Source: Rhizobiales bacterium 2SD (GTDB lineage Bacteria > Pseudomonadota > Alphaproteobacteria > Rhizobiales > Beijerinckiaceae). Taken from it: 64,000 nucleotides of DNA. The stretch is taken from the NCBI GenBank assembly GCA_005502805.1, contig SCMY01000009.1, positions 1 through 64,000 on the forward strand, given 5' to 3'. A program made the position numbers and the translations under genes. The notes below the pieces were generated by a model, which made no database searches, was not told the DNA's origin, and saw only the letters and a list, made by a program, of their open reading frames with translations. Positions 16,638 to 24,641 of this stretch are shown in pieces (within the stretch, counting starts at the first letter, position 1; each line of letters opens with the position of its first letter).

Positions 16638-17117
16638 ATGATCAAACTTCGCCTTCCCCTCGCCGCCGCGGCCCTCGCGCTGAGCTGCGGCATCGCCCTC
16701 GCACAGGACTACACGGCCGGCCCGCTCAAGATCGAACAGCCCTGGACGCGCGCAACCCCGGCCGGCGCCAAGGTCGCCGGCGGCTATGTTGCGGTCACCA
16801 ACACTGGCAGCGCACCCGACCGCCTGCTCGGCGGCAGCAGCGAGATCGCCGGCAAGGTCGAGATCCACGAGATGGCGATGAACAACGGCGTGATGACCAT
16901 GCGCGGCCTGCCCGACGGCGTCGAGCTCAAGCCCGGCGCCAAGGTCGAGATGAAGCCCGGCGGCTACCACATCATGTTCATGGATCTGAAGCGCCAGCTC
17001 AAGGAAGGCGAAAAGGTCAAGGGCACGCTGACCTTCGAGAAGGCGGGTCCGGTTCCGGTCGAATTCTCCGTGCAGTCGGTCGGCGCCCGCGCCCCGGCCG
17101 AAGCCCACAAGCACTGA
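16638..17117 (+). CDS. Periplasmic copper chaperone PCuAC
   Basis: A 159-residue exported protein with a signal peptide ending ALAQ and a full PCuAC domain. The copper ligands are intact: HEM at H77, M86 and M88 in GVMTMRG, and GGYHIMFM with H111 and M113. PCuAC takes Cu(I) in the periplasm and passes it to Sco1 or to the CuA site of cytochrome oxidase. AAGGAG stands 7 bases before the ATG. It closes the 13.1-17.1 kb copper set and is followed by an intrinsic terminator. It contrasts with the motif-less paralogue at 8478. Confidence 0.93.
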   Translation: MIKLRLPLAAAALALSCGIALAQDYTAGPLKIEQPWTRATPAGAKVAGGYVAVTNTGSAPDRLLGGSSEIAGKVEIHEMAMNNGVMTMRGLPDGVELKPGAKVEMKPGGYHIMFMDLKRQLKEGEKVKGTLTFEKAGPVPVEFSVQSVGARAPAEAHKH

Positions 17118-17145
17118 CCGCCGCCAGAAGCTGCGAAATCATCGA

Positions 17146-17176
17146 AGCCGCCGGGTGCAGAGCCCGGCGGCTTTTT
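17146..17176 (+). terminator. Intrinsic terminator of the copper gene set
   Basis: A 10-base perfect stem (AGCCGCCGGG with CCCGGCGGCT) around a 7-base loop is followed by five T residues. It lies 28 bases after the PCuAC stop and before the sugar-acid operon. Confidence 0.9.
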
Positions 17177-17231
17177 CATGCGCGCTTGACGATCCGCGGC
17201 GTCAGAAGTACGGTCCATATTAGAAAACAAA

Positions 17232-17250
17232 TGATCCATTATATGGATCA
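17232..17250. promoter_or_regulatory. Operator palindrome before the sugar-acid operon
   Basis: TGATCCATTATATGGATCA is a perfect 8-3-8 palindrome ending 14 bases before the GTG start of the first gene. A related half-site GGTCCATAT occurs at 17212-17220. Binding here would block transcription or translation initiation. The IclR-type fusion at 24581 within the same operon is the obvious candidate ligand-responsive regulator, but this is inference. Confidence 0.7.
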
Positions 17251-17264
17251 ACTGGAGGAACGCA

Positions 17265-18191
17265 GTGCTGCAGGGCATGCTCCCGGTGTTGCCGACGCCG
17301 TTCACCGAAGCTGGCGCTGTCGACCCCGAGGCGATGGCGGGGATCGTCGACTTCGCCCTCGCCAGCGGCGTCGACGGCGTGGTGTTCCCGGGCTTCGCCA
17401 GCGAAGTGGACGAGCTCGCCGCGACGGAACGGACGACGCTGCTGAAGGTAGTAGTCGCGGGGGTCGGCAAGCGCGTCCCGATCGTCGCCGGGGCGAGCGC
17501 CCCGACTGCGGCTGAGGCGATCTCGCATTGCCGCGAGGCGCTCGCCAACGGCATCCGCCATGTGATGATCCAGGCGCCGAAGAGCATCGGCACCACGACG
17601 GAAGCGGTCTCGGCCTTCTATGGCGAGATCGCCGCGGCCGTGCCCGGCATCGAGATCGTATTGCAGAACGCGCCGGCGCCGCGCGGCTCCGACCTCAGGC
17701 CCGAGGCGATCCTGCAGATCGTCCGCGACAACCCGGCGATCACCTATGTCAAGGAGGAGACGCTGCCGTCGGGCCTCGCCATCTCGGCGATCGCCGCCGG
17801 CAAGCCGGCGCATCTGAAGGGCGTGATCGGCGGCGGCGGGGCGCGCTACCTGATCGACGAATATAATCGCGGCGCCTGCGGCGCGATGCCGGCAGTCGAG
17901 CTCGCCGACATCCATGTCGCGATGGACCGGGCCTATCGTGCCGGCGAGATCGAGCGCGCGCGCGAGCTCTATATGCGCACGCTGCCGCTGCTGGTGATCC
18001 AGTTCAATTTCCGCATGGCCTTCACCAAGCATGTGCTGACGCGGCGCGGCGTGCTGACCAACCAGGTCGTGCGGGCCAAAGTGTCGCCGATGGATGCACT
18101 CGATGTCGCCGAGATCGACGCCTGGCTCGACGCCTGCGCCGACCTCATGACGGTCGAGCCTCGCGAGCCCAGGCTCGGCGGAGGCGCCTGA
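17265..18191 (+). CDS. DapA/N-acetylneuraminate lyase family enzyme
   Basis: Class I aldolase or dehydratase of the dihydrodipicolinate synthase superfamily, 308 residues. The Schiff-base lysine is K163 in ITYVKEE. The canonical YNxP tyrosine is absent: the strand reads VLQNAPAPRG, a variant of a divergent subgroup. The gene starts at GTG with GGAGG upstream. It probably acts on a 2-keto-3-deoxy sugar acid, either cleaving it or dehydrating it, since the next gene encodes a sugar-acid dehydratase and overlaps it by one base. Lysine biosynthesis is unlikely. Confidence 0.85.
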   Translation: MLQGMLPVLPTPFTEAGAVDPEAMAGIVDFALASGVDGVVFPGFASEVDELAATERTTLLKVVVAGVGKRVPIVAGASAPTAAEAISHCREALANGIRHVMIQAPKSIGTTTEAVSAFYGEIAAAVPGIEIVLQNAPAPRGSDLRPEAILQIVRDNPAITYVKEETLPSGLAISAIAAGKPAHLKGVIGGGGARYLIDEYNRGACGAMPAVELADIHVAMDRAYRAGEIERARELYMRTLPLLVIQFNFRMAFTKHVLTRRGVLTNQVVRAKVSPMDALDVAEIDAWLDACADLMTVEPREPRLGGGA

Positions 18192-19360
18192 TGGCCGAGC
18201 GCGTCGCCCGCGTCGAGGTCTTCTCGATCACCATCCCGCGTGAGACGCCCTATCTCGGCGCGCTGCGCGAAGGCGAGCGCATCAACGATCACGGCTATAT
18301 CGTCCGCAGGGGCAACCGCACAGTCTACCCGACCGTCGATCGCACCGTGGTCGTCCGGATCGAGACGTCCGGCGGCGCGGTCGGCTGGGGCGAGACCTAT
18401 GGCATCGTCGCGCCCGGCGCCGCGATGGCGATCATCGACGATTTGCTCGGCCCCTTCGTCGTAGGGCGCGACCCGCGCGACGTCAGCGTCATCCATGACG
18501 ATCTCTATGATCTGATGCGGGTGCGCGGCTATACCGGCGGCTTCTATCTCGACGCGCTCGCGGCGATCGACATCGCGCTCTGGGACCTCTGCGGCAAGCT
18601 CTCCGGCCTGCCGCTGGTCAAGCTGCTCGGCGGGCAGAAGCACGAGCGTTTGCCGGCTTACATCTCCGGCCTGCCGAAGCCAACGCGGGCGGAGCGGGCG
18701 GATTTCGCCGCCGAGTGGCAGGACAAGGGCTTCGGCAGCTTCAAGTTCGCTGCGCCCGTCGCCGATGACGGCAATGTCGCGGAGATCAGGACGCTGCGCG
18801 AGCGGCTTGGGCCTGAGGCCCGCATCGCCTGCGACATGCACTGGGTCCATACCGGCGAAGAGGCCGTCGCAGCGATCCGGGCGATGGAGCCGCACGGTCT
18901 CTGGTTCGCCGAGGCTCCGGTGAAGCCGGAGGACCTCGACGGGCTCGCGCATGTGGCGGCGAAAGTCTCGACGCCGGTCGCGGCCGGCGAGGAATGGCGC
19001 ACCGTCTACGACCTCGTGCCGCGGGTCGCGCGCCGGGCCTGCGCGATCGTGCAGCCGGAGATGGGCCATAAGGGCGTGACCGAGTTCATGCGCATCGGGC
19101 TCTATGCGCAGGCGCATCATCTTCGGGTCATCCCGCATGCCACGATCGGCATCGGCCTGTTCCTGGCGGCGAGCCTGCATGCATCCTCGGCGCTCGCCGC
19201 GGTCGAGTGCCACGAGTTCCAGCATTCGATCTTCGAACCGAACCGGCGATTGCTCCTCGGCGACATGGATTGCAGTGCCGGCTTCTACCGTTTGCCGAGC
19301 GGGCCCGGCCTCGGGGTCGAGCCGTCGAAGGAAGCGCTCAAGCTGCTGAAGCGGCTATAG
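18191..19360 (+). CDS. Enolase-superfamily sugar-acid dehydratase (MR/MLE type)
   Basis: Mandelate racemase/muconate lactonizing enzyme fold, 389 residues: N-terminal capping domain, then a (beta/alpha)7 barrel. Metal-ligand acidic residues are seen at DMHW (second-strand pair region after SFKFAAP), AEAPVKPED, and GEEWRT; a catalytic-type histidine lies in RVIPHATIG. Barrel-strand 2 reads KFA, not the KxK of many racemases. The family dehydrates aldonates or aldarates to 2-keto-3-deoxy acids. Placement between a DapA-like lyase and a sugar ABC transporter supports that; galactonate- or galactarate-type substrates are possibilities only. Confidence 0.87.
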   Translation: MAERVARVEVFSITIPRETPYLGALREGERINDHGYIVRRGNRTVYPTVDRTVVVRIETSGGAVGWGETYGIVAPGAAMAIIDDLLGPFVVGRDPRDVSVIHDDLYDLMRVRGYTGGFYLDALAAIDIALWDLCGKLSGLPLVKLLGGQKHERLPAYISGLPKPTRAERADFAAEWQDKGFGSFKFAAPVADDGNVAEIRTLRERLGPEARIACDMHWVHTGEEAVAAIRAMEPHGLWFAEAPVKPEDLDGLAHVAAKVSTPVAAGEEWRTVYDLVPRVARRACAIVQPEMGHKGVTEFMRIGLYAQAHHLRVIPHATIGIGLFLAASLHASSALAAVECHEFQHSIFEPNRRLLLGDMDCSAGFYRLPSGPGLGVEPSKEALKLLKRL

Positions 19361-19387
19361 CGACAATAACCAAGGGAGGAGGAGACC

Positions 19388-20659
19388 ATGACGAGGACAA
19401 GGCTTGCATTCTCCGCGGCTGCGCTCGCGCTCGCCGCCGGCTTTCTCCCCGGCGCCGCATGGGCGCAGGGCAAGGTGCTGAAGTTCGTCTCCTGGCAGAA
19501 GGACGAGCGCGGCGTCGGCGACTGGTGGGGCTCGGTGATCAAGGAGTTCGAGGCGAGCCATCCGGGCGTCAAGATCGAATGGACCAAGGTCGAGCGCGGT
19601 GCCTATGCCGACACGATGACGACGCTGTTTGCCGGCGGCAAGCCGCCGGACATCGTCCACCTCGCCTCCTTCGAGTTCCAGAAATTCGCCGATAATGGCT
19701 GGCTGGAACCGCTCGACAGCTACATCAAGGACGCCAAGCTCGATCTCAAGGGCTGGGCCGGCCAGGACACCTGCAGCTGGAACAAGCAGACCGTCTGCAC
19801 GATGATGCTCTATTTCGGCTACATCTTCGCCTACAACGAAGAATTGCTGAAGAAGGAAGGTCTCGCCGTCCCGAAGACCTATGCCGAGTTCCTCGCAGCG
19901 GCGCAAAAGCTGACCAAGGACCTCAACGGCGACGGCATCACCGACCAGTTCGGCACCGGCCATGAGACCAAGGGCGGTGGCGGCCAGTATATGAGCGAGA
20001 TGATGAACTACACGCTCGATGCCGGCGGGCGCTGGACCAATGATGCCGGCAAGGTGACGATCAATACGCCCGAGATGATCGAAGGCCTGTCGCGCTGGAA
20101 GACCATCGTCAAGAGCAGCCTAACCCCGCGCGACCTGGCGGCCGGCGAAGTCCGCCAGATGTTCGCCGACGGCAAGATCGCGATGAAGACGGACGGGCCC
20201 TGGCTCTATCCGATCATCCAGAAGGGCAAGGCCAAGGACCAGATCAAGCTCGGCATGGTGCCGTTCAAGCCGCCGGTCGGCGGCTCCTCCAATGTGCTCG
20301 GCATCGCCGCCGATGCGCCGAAGGAGAACAAGAAGCTGGTCTGGGATTTCATCGCGCTCGCGACCTCCGACAAGTTCCAGTCGAGCTATGCGACGCTCGG
20401 CGCCTCGCCACCGCCCTCGCCCCGCGCCGACACCTCGGCCGCGACCAAGGACACACCGCATTTCGACCTGCTGGTGCAGGCCACGAAGGCGGCGGCCGAC
20501 GCCAAGGTCGATCGCATTCCGAAGGGGCTGGAGCTGCAGTTCAACGAGTTCGCCAAGATGGTCATGGAAGAGTCCCAGCGCATGATCATCCAGGACCTCG
20601 ACCCGAAGGCCGTCGCAGCGACGATGCAGGCCAAGGCCGAAGCGCTGCAGAAGCAGTGA
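19388..20659 (+). CDS. Sugar ABC transporter substrate-binding protein (CUT1)
   Basis: Periplasmic extracellular solute-binding protein family 1, 423 residues, with a signal peptide ending AAWAQG. Conserved features include VKIEWTKVERGAYADTMTTLFAGGKPPDIVHL near the front and the NSDGxxxxWLxP-like FADGKIAMKTDGPW later. A GGGAGGAG ribosome site lies before the ATG. It binds the sugar or sugar derivative imported by the permeases and ATPase that follow. A potential CGTCATG palindromic element separates it from the first permease gene. Confidence 0.92.
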   Translation: MTRTRLAFSAAALALAAGFLPGAAWAQGKVLKFVSWQKDERGVGDWWGSVIKEFEASHPGVKIEWTKVERGAYADTMTTLFAGGKPPDIVHLASFEFQKFADNGWLEPLDSYIKDAKLDLKGWAGQDTCSWNKQTVCTMMLYFGYIFAYNEELLKKEGLAVPKTYAEFLAAAQKLTKDLNGDGITDQFGTGHETKGGGGQYMSEMMNYTLDAGGRWTNDAGKVTINTPEMIEGLSRWKTIVKSSLTPRDLAAGEVRQMFADGKIAMKTDGPWLYPIIQKGKAKDQIKLGMVPFKPPVGGSSNVLGIAADAPKENKKLVWDFIALATSDKFQSSYATLGASPPPSPRADTSAATKDTPHFDLLVQATKAAADAKVDRIPKGLELQFNEFAKMVMEESQRMIIQDLDPKAVAATMQAKAEALQKQ

Positions 20660-20668
20660 CCTGAGTGC

Positions 20669-20762
20669 CGTCATGGCCGAGCTTGACCCGGCCATCTCGG
20701 AAACCAGCGCCCTCTCGTCATGAGATTCTCGGGTCTGCGCTTCGCTCCGCCCGAGAATGACG
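20669..20762. repeat. Intergenic palindromic element, copy A (94 bp)
   Basis: Starts CGTCAT and ends ATGACG, with internal self-complementary parts: GGCC...GGCC near the front and TCTCGGG...CCCGAGA near the end. A second element at 37962-38054 has the same termini and nearly the same length, but different inner sequence. Both lie between ABC transporter genes. This resembles the mosaic palindromic repeats common between genes in Rhizobiales. Confidence 0.7.
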
Positions 20763-20782
20763 AGCTTCGGCAAGGAGGCCCC

Positions 20783-21688
20783 ATGCCCCGATCAGCCTTC
20801 CTCGACCTCGCTCGCCCGAGCCGGCGGCACTGGCTCGGCTATCTCCTGCTCGCGCCGGCGGTGCTGCTGATCGCGCTGATCATCGTCTATCCGCTCTTCG
20901 TCTCGGTCGACCTCTCCTTCCAGAACGTCAACATCGCCCGGCTCGACCAGCCGCGCCGGCCCTTCACCACCGCCAATTACGAACGGCTTTTCGCCTCCGA
21001 GGATTTCTGGAACGCCTGCTGGGTGACGTTCAAGCTCGTCACCATCGTCTCCTTCTTCTGCTTCCTGCTCGGTCTCGGCACGGCGCTCCTCGTCAACAAC
21101 CGCTTCAAGGGCCAGGCGCTGGCACGGCTGCTCGTCGCCCTGCCCTGGGCCATCCCTGAGGTGATCGCGGTCGTGATCTTCGCCTGGCTGTTCGATTCTT
21201 CCTTCGGCCTGATGAACTGGCTCTTCATCAAGGTCGGCCTGGTCGACCAGACGATCAACTGGTTCTCCTCACCCGACGCCGCCTTCGCCGTGGTCTGCAC
21301 GGTGATGGTCTGGAAGGGCTATCCCTTCGTCTCAATCATGATGCTGGCCGGTTTGCAGTCGATTCCCGAGGACTTTTACAACGCCGCCAAGGTCGACGGC
21401 GCCCGGGCCTGGCAGCGCCTCATCCATATCACCATCCCCTCGCTGATGCCGGTGATCGGGGTCACCCTCGTGCTGGTGATGCTCTGGGTCTTCCGCGACT
21501 TCTCGATCATCTACGTGCTGACCGGCGGCGGCCCGCTCAAGGCAACGCAGTCGCTTTCGATCATGACCTACGAGCAGGCCTTCGGCTTCTTCAAGATGGG
21601 CTACGCCTCGGCCATCGGCGTCATCACCCTGATCGTCTGCGTGATCGCGAGCCGGCTGATGATCGCCCGCGCGCCGGACAACATCTGA
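20783..21688 (+). CDS. Sugar ABC transporter permease 1 (MalF-like)
   Basis: Binding-protein-dependent transport permease, 301 residues with six predicted transmembrane helices. The EAA loop that contacts the ATPase reads EDFYNAAKVDGARAWQRLIHITIP. ATG 20783 follows AAGGAGG at an ideal distance; the first helix begins about 18 residues in. It pairs with the next gene to form the membrane channel of a CUT1 importer. Confidence 0.93.
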   Translation: MPRSAFLDLARPSRRHWLGYLLLAPAVLLIALIIVYPLFVSVDLSFQNVNIARLDQPRRPFTTANYERLFASEDFWNACWVTFKLVTIVSFFCFLLGLGTALLVNNRFKGQALARLLVALPWAIPEVIAVVIFAWLFDSSFGLMNWLFIKVGLVDQTINWFSSPDAAFAVVCTVMVWKGYPFVSIMMLAGLQSIPEDFYNAAKVDGARAWQRLIHITIPSLMPVIGVTLVLVMLWVFRDFSIIYVLTGGGPLKATQSLSIMTYEQAFGFFKMGYASAIGVITLIVCVIASRLMIARAPDNI

Positions 21689-21698
21689 GGAGGCGGCG

Positions 21699-22529
21699 AT
21701 GAAACGAAAAACCACACGTCACGCCCTGCTCTATGCCGGCGTCGTCCTGACCTGCGCCATCCTGGTCTTCCCGATCTACTGGCTCGTCGTCACCGCGCTC
21801 TCCGAGCCAAGCCTGCTCAGGCAATTGCCGCCGAGCTTCTGGCCGAGCGAGCCGCGCTGGGGCGTGTTCGGGCAGATCATGGCGGAGAAGCCGATCCTGC
21901 TCTGGCTCGGCAATTCGGCACTGGCGGCGATCGGGGCGGTGAGCCTGTCCATGGTCGTCTCGGTGCTCGCTGGCTACAGCCTATCGCGCTTTCGGGTCCG
22001 CGGCGGCCAGTCGCTCGGGCTCTTCATCCTGACGGCCAAGATGCTGCCGGCGACGCTGCTGGTGATCCCGCTCTTCGGCATCTTCCGCAATCTCGAGCTG
22101 ATCGGCAGCCTGTGGTCGATCATCCTCGCCCACGCCACGCTGATCATCCCGTTCACCACCTGGATGCTGAAAGGCTATTTCGACACGATCCCGCGCGAGC
22201 TCGAGCATGCGGCGATGGTCGACGGCTGCTCGCCGCTCGGCGCGATGGTCCGGGTGATCCTGCCGGTCTCGGCGCCGGGGCTCGCGGCAACCGCGCTCTA
22301 CGGTTTCGTGCTGTCCTGGTCGGACTATGCCTATGCCCGCACCTTCCTGACCAACGCCCAGGGCAACTGGACCGCCAATCTCGGCATCACCACGATGAAG
22401 GGCGAGTACATCTCGAACTGGAGCGACATTTCCGCCGCCTCCATCCTCGTCGCCCTGCCGATCCTCGCGATCTACCTTGTCCTCGAACGCTATCTCGTCG
22501 GCGGCCTGACGGCCGGCGCCGAGAAGTAA
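21699..22529 (+). CDS. Sugar ABC transporter permease 2 (MalG-like)
   Basis: Second permease of the CUT1 importer, 276 residues and six helices. The EAA loop reads RELEHAAMVDGCSPLGAMVRVILP. It begins 10 bases after permease 1 with a GGAGG ribosome site, and the ATPase gene follows 10 bases after its stop. Together the two permeases, the binding protein and the ATPase make a complete transporter. Confidence 0.93.
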   Translation: MKRKTTRHALLYAGVVLTCAILVFPIYWLVVTALSEPSLLRQLPPSFWPSEPRWGVFGQIMAEKPILLWLGNSALAAIGAVSLSMVVSVLAGYSLSRFRVRGGQSLGLFILTAKMLPATLLVIPLFGIFRNLELIGSLWSIILAHATLIIPFTTWMLKGYFDTIPRELEHAAMVDGCSPLGAMVRVILPVSAPGLAATALYGFVLSWSDYAYARTFLTNAQGNWTANLGITTMKGEYISNWSDISAASILVALPILAIYLVLERYLVGGLTAGAEK

Positions 22530-22539
22530 GAGAACCCGC

Positions 22540-23661
22540 ATGGCTGGAATCCGCATCGACAGCGTCACCAAATCCTATGGCGGGCTCACCGTCCTCAAGG
22601 CGTTCTCGCTCGACATCGCCGATGGCGAGTTCGTCGTCCTCGTCGGCCCATCCGGCTGCGGCAAGTCGACGATGCTGAAAATCCTCGCCGGGCTGGAGGA
22701 GGCCTCCTCCGGCACGATCGCGATCGGCGAACGGGATGTGACCGACCTCGCCCCGGGCGATCGCGACATCGCCATGGTCTTCCAGAACTATGCGCTCTAC
22801 CCGCATCTCACGGTCGCCAGGAACATGGGCTTCGGCCTGAAGATGCGCGGCACCGATGCCGCCGAGATCGACCGGCGCGTCAACGAGGCCGCAAAAATCC
22901 TCGGCATCGGCCATCTGCTCGAGCGGCGGCCACGCGCCCTCTCCGGCGGCCAGCGCCAGCGCGTCGCACTGGGACGGGCGATCGTGCGCGAGCCGCAGGC
23001 ATTCCTGATGGACGAGCCGCTCTCCAATCTCGACGCCAAACTGCGCGTCCACACCCGCGCCGAGATCAGCGCCCTGCACAAGAGGCTGCGCGTCACCACG
23101 ATCTACGTCACCCACGACCAGACCGAGGCGATGACGATGGCCGACCGTATCGTCATCATGAAGGATGGCGTGATCCAGCAGATCGCCTCGCCCGACGTGA
23201 TGTTTCGCGAGCCGGCCAACCTCTTCGTCGCCGGCTTCATCGGCTCGCCCGGCATGAACTTTTTGAAGACGAAGGCACAGGCCGTTGGCGGCGGCGTGAC
23301 CGCGAAGCTGTTCGGCCATGATGTAAAGCTGCCAATCGCGAACGCCGCCGCGCTCGCCGGCAGGGAGATCGTCGTTGGCCTCAGGCCCGAGCACATCGCC
23401 GCCGGAGCCGGACAGGTCTCCTTCACCGTCACCCCAAGACTGATCGAGAGCCTGGGCAGCGAGCAATATGTCTATGTCGACCTCCCCGAGGAGCACCGTC
23501 GCGATGCGGGTTCCGGCGGCGAGGACGAGTCGCGGCGGACCTCATTGATCGCGCGGCTGATCAACCCGGAGCCGCGGCCGCCCGAGGCAACGCTGACGCT
23601 CTCCTTCGATCCGGCACGACTGCATGTCTTCGATGCCGCCAGCGGCGAGGCGATCCGATGA
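22540..23661 (+). CDS. Sugar ABC transporter ATP-binding protein (UgpC/MsmK-like)
   Basis: CUT1 ATPase of 373 residues. Walker A is GPSGCGKST, the signature LSGGQRQRVALGRA, Walker B FLMDEPLSNLD, and the switch histidine lies in VTHDQ. After residue 240 comes the regulatory OB-fold (MalK/TOBE-type) domain, which includes a serine/glutamate-rich insert. The stop overlaps the next gene's ATG by four bases, so the epimerase-like protein is translated in step with the transporter. Confidence 0.94.
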   Translation: MAGIRIDSVTKSYGGLTVLKAFSLDIADGEFVVLVGPSGCGKSTMLKILAGLEEASSGTIAIGERDVTDLAPGDRDIAMVFQNYALYPHLTVARNMGFGLKMRGTDAAEIDRRVNEAAKILGIGHLLERRPRALSGGQRQRVALGRAIVREPQAFLMDEPLSNLDAKLRVHTRAEISALHKRLRVTTIYVTHDQTEAMTMADRIVIMKDGVIQQIASPDVMFREPANLFVAGFIGSPGMNFLKTKAQAVGGGVTAKLFGHDVKLPIANAAALAGREIVVGLRPEHIAAGAGQVSFTVTPRLIESLGSEQYVYVDLPEEHRRDAGSGGEDESRRTSLIARLINPEPRPPEATLTLSFDPARLHVFDAASGEAIR

Positions 23662-24641
23662 GCACGATCCTGGTCACCGGCAGCGCCGGGCGCGTCGGCT
23701 CACGCGTGGCGCGGCAGCTTCTCGAAGCCGGCCATCGTGTCACCGGCTTCGACCTGCGCGCTAGCGGCATCGACCATCCCGCTTTTCGCGAGGTGCTCGG
23801 CGGTTTCGACGATCGCGCCGCCGCAAGGGACGCCGTGCAGGGCGCCGAGGCGATCCTGCATCTCGGCGCGTTCATGTCCTGGTTGCCGGCCGATCGCGAC
23901 AAGCTGTTCTCGGCGAATGTCGAGGGTACGCGTGTGCTGCTGGAGGAGGCCGCGGCGGCGGCGCCGAAGCGCCTCGTCTTCGCCTCCTCCGGCGAGGTCT
24001 ATCCGGAGAACATGCCGGACTATCAGCCGATCGACGAAGTGCATCCGCTGAAGCCGCGCTCGCCCTATGGACTGAGCAAGCTGCTCGGCGAAGAGATCGT
24101 GCGCTTCTTCGAGCGGACGAGCGGTGTGCCAGCGACAATCCTGCGCTTTTCGCACACTCAGGATGCGAGCGAACTGCTCGATCCCGGCAGCTTCTTCTCC
24201 GGCCCGCGCTTCTTCCTGCAGCCGAAGATCCGCCAGCAGGACGGCTTCGGCAATGCCGCTGCCGTCGCGGCCCTGCGGGCCATCGACGACGGGCGCGAAA
24301 CCTTGGTGCTGTCGCGCAACGAGGCCGGCCGGCCCTTCCGCATGCACATCACCGACACCCGCGACATGGTCGCCGGCATCCTGCTCGCTCTGTCGGACGA
24401 GCGCGCTGCCGGCCGCACCTATAATCTGGGGGCGACCGAGCCGGTCGACTTCGCCGTGGCGCTGCCGATGATGGCGCAGTTGACGGGACTGCCGTTGAAG
24501 ACCATCGACCTGCCGGGCGCCGGCGTCTTCTACGAGACGTCGAACGCCAGGATCCGGACCGAACTGGGATACGAGCCGCAATGGACCTTCGAGCGCATGA
24601 TCGGCGAGGCGGCGCAGGCGCGGGTGAAGCGCGCGTCCTGA
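23658..24641 (+). CDS. NAD-dependent epimerase/dehydratase family protein (uronate dehydrogenase-like)
   Basis: Extended SDR of 327 residues: Rossmann motif TGSAGRVGSRVA at residue 7, and the catalytic pattern FASSGEVY...SPYGLSKLLGEE containing YxxxK. Such proteins are UDP-sugar epimerases or, when found in sugar-acid catabolic operons, uronate or aldose dehydrogenases producing a lactone. The neighbouring lactonase domain makes the dehydrogenase role attractive. Its 3' end overlaps the proposed start of the IclR-SMP30 gene. Confidence 0.85.
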   Translation: MSTILVTGSAGRVGSRVARQLLEAGHRVTGFDLRASGIDHPAFREVLGGFDDRAAARDAVQGAEAILHLGAFMSWLPADRDKLFSANVEGTRVLLEEAAAAAPKRLVFASSGEVYPENMPDYQPIDEVHPLKPRSPYGLSKLLGEEIVRFFERTSGVPATILRFSHTQDASELLDPGSFFSGPRFFLQPKIRQQDGFGNAAAVAALRAIDDGRETLVLSRNEAGRPFRMHITDTRDMVAGILLALSDERAAGRTYNLGATEPVDFAVALPMMAQLTGLPLKTIDLPGAGVFYETSNARIRTELGYEPQWTFERMIGEAAQARVKRAS

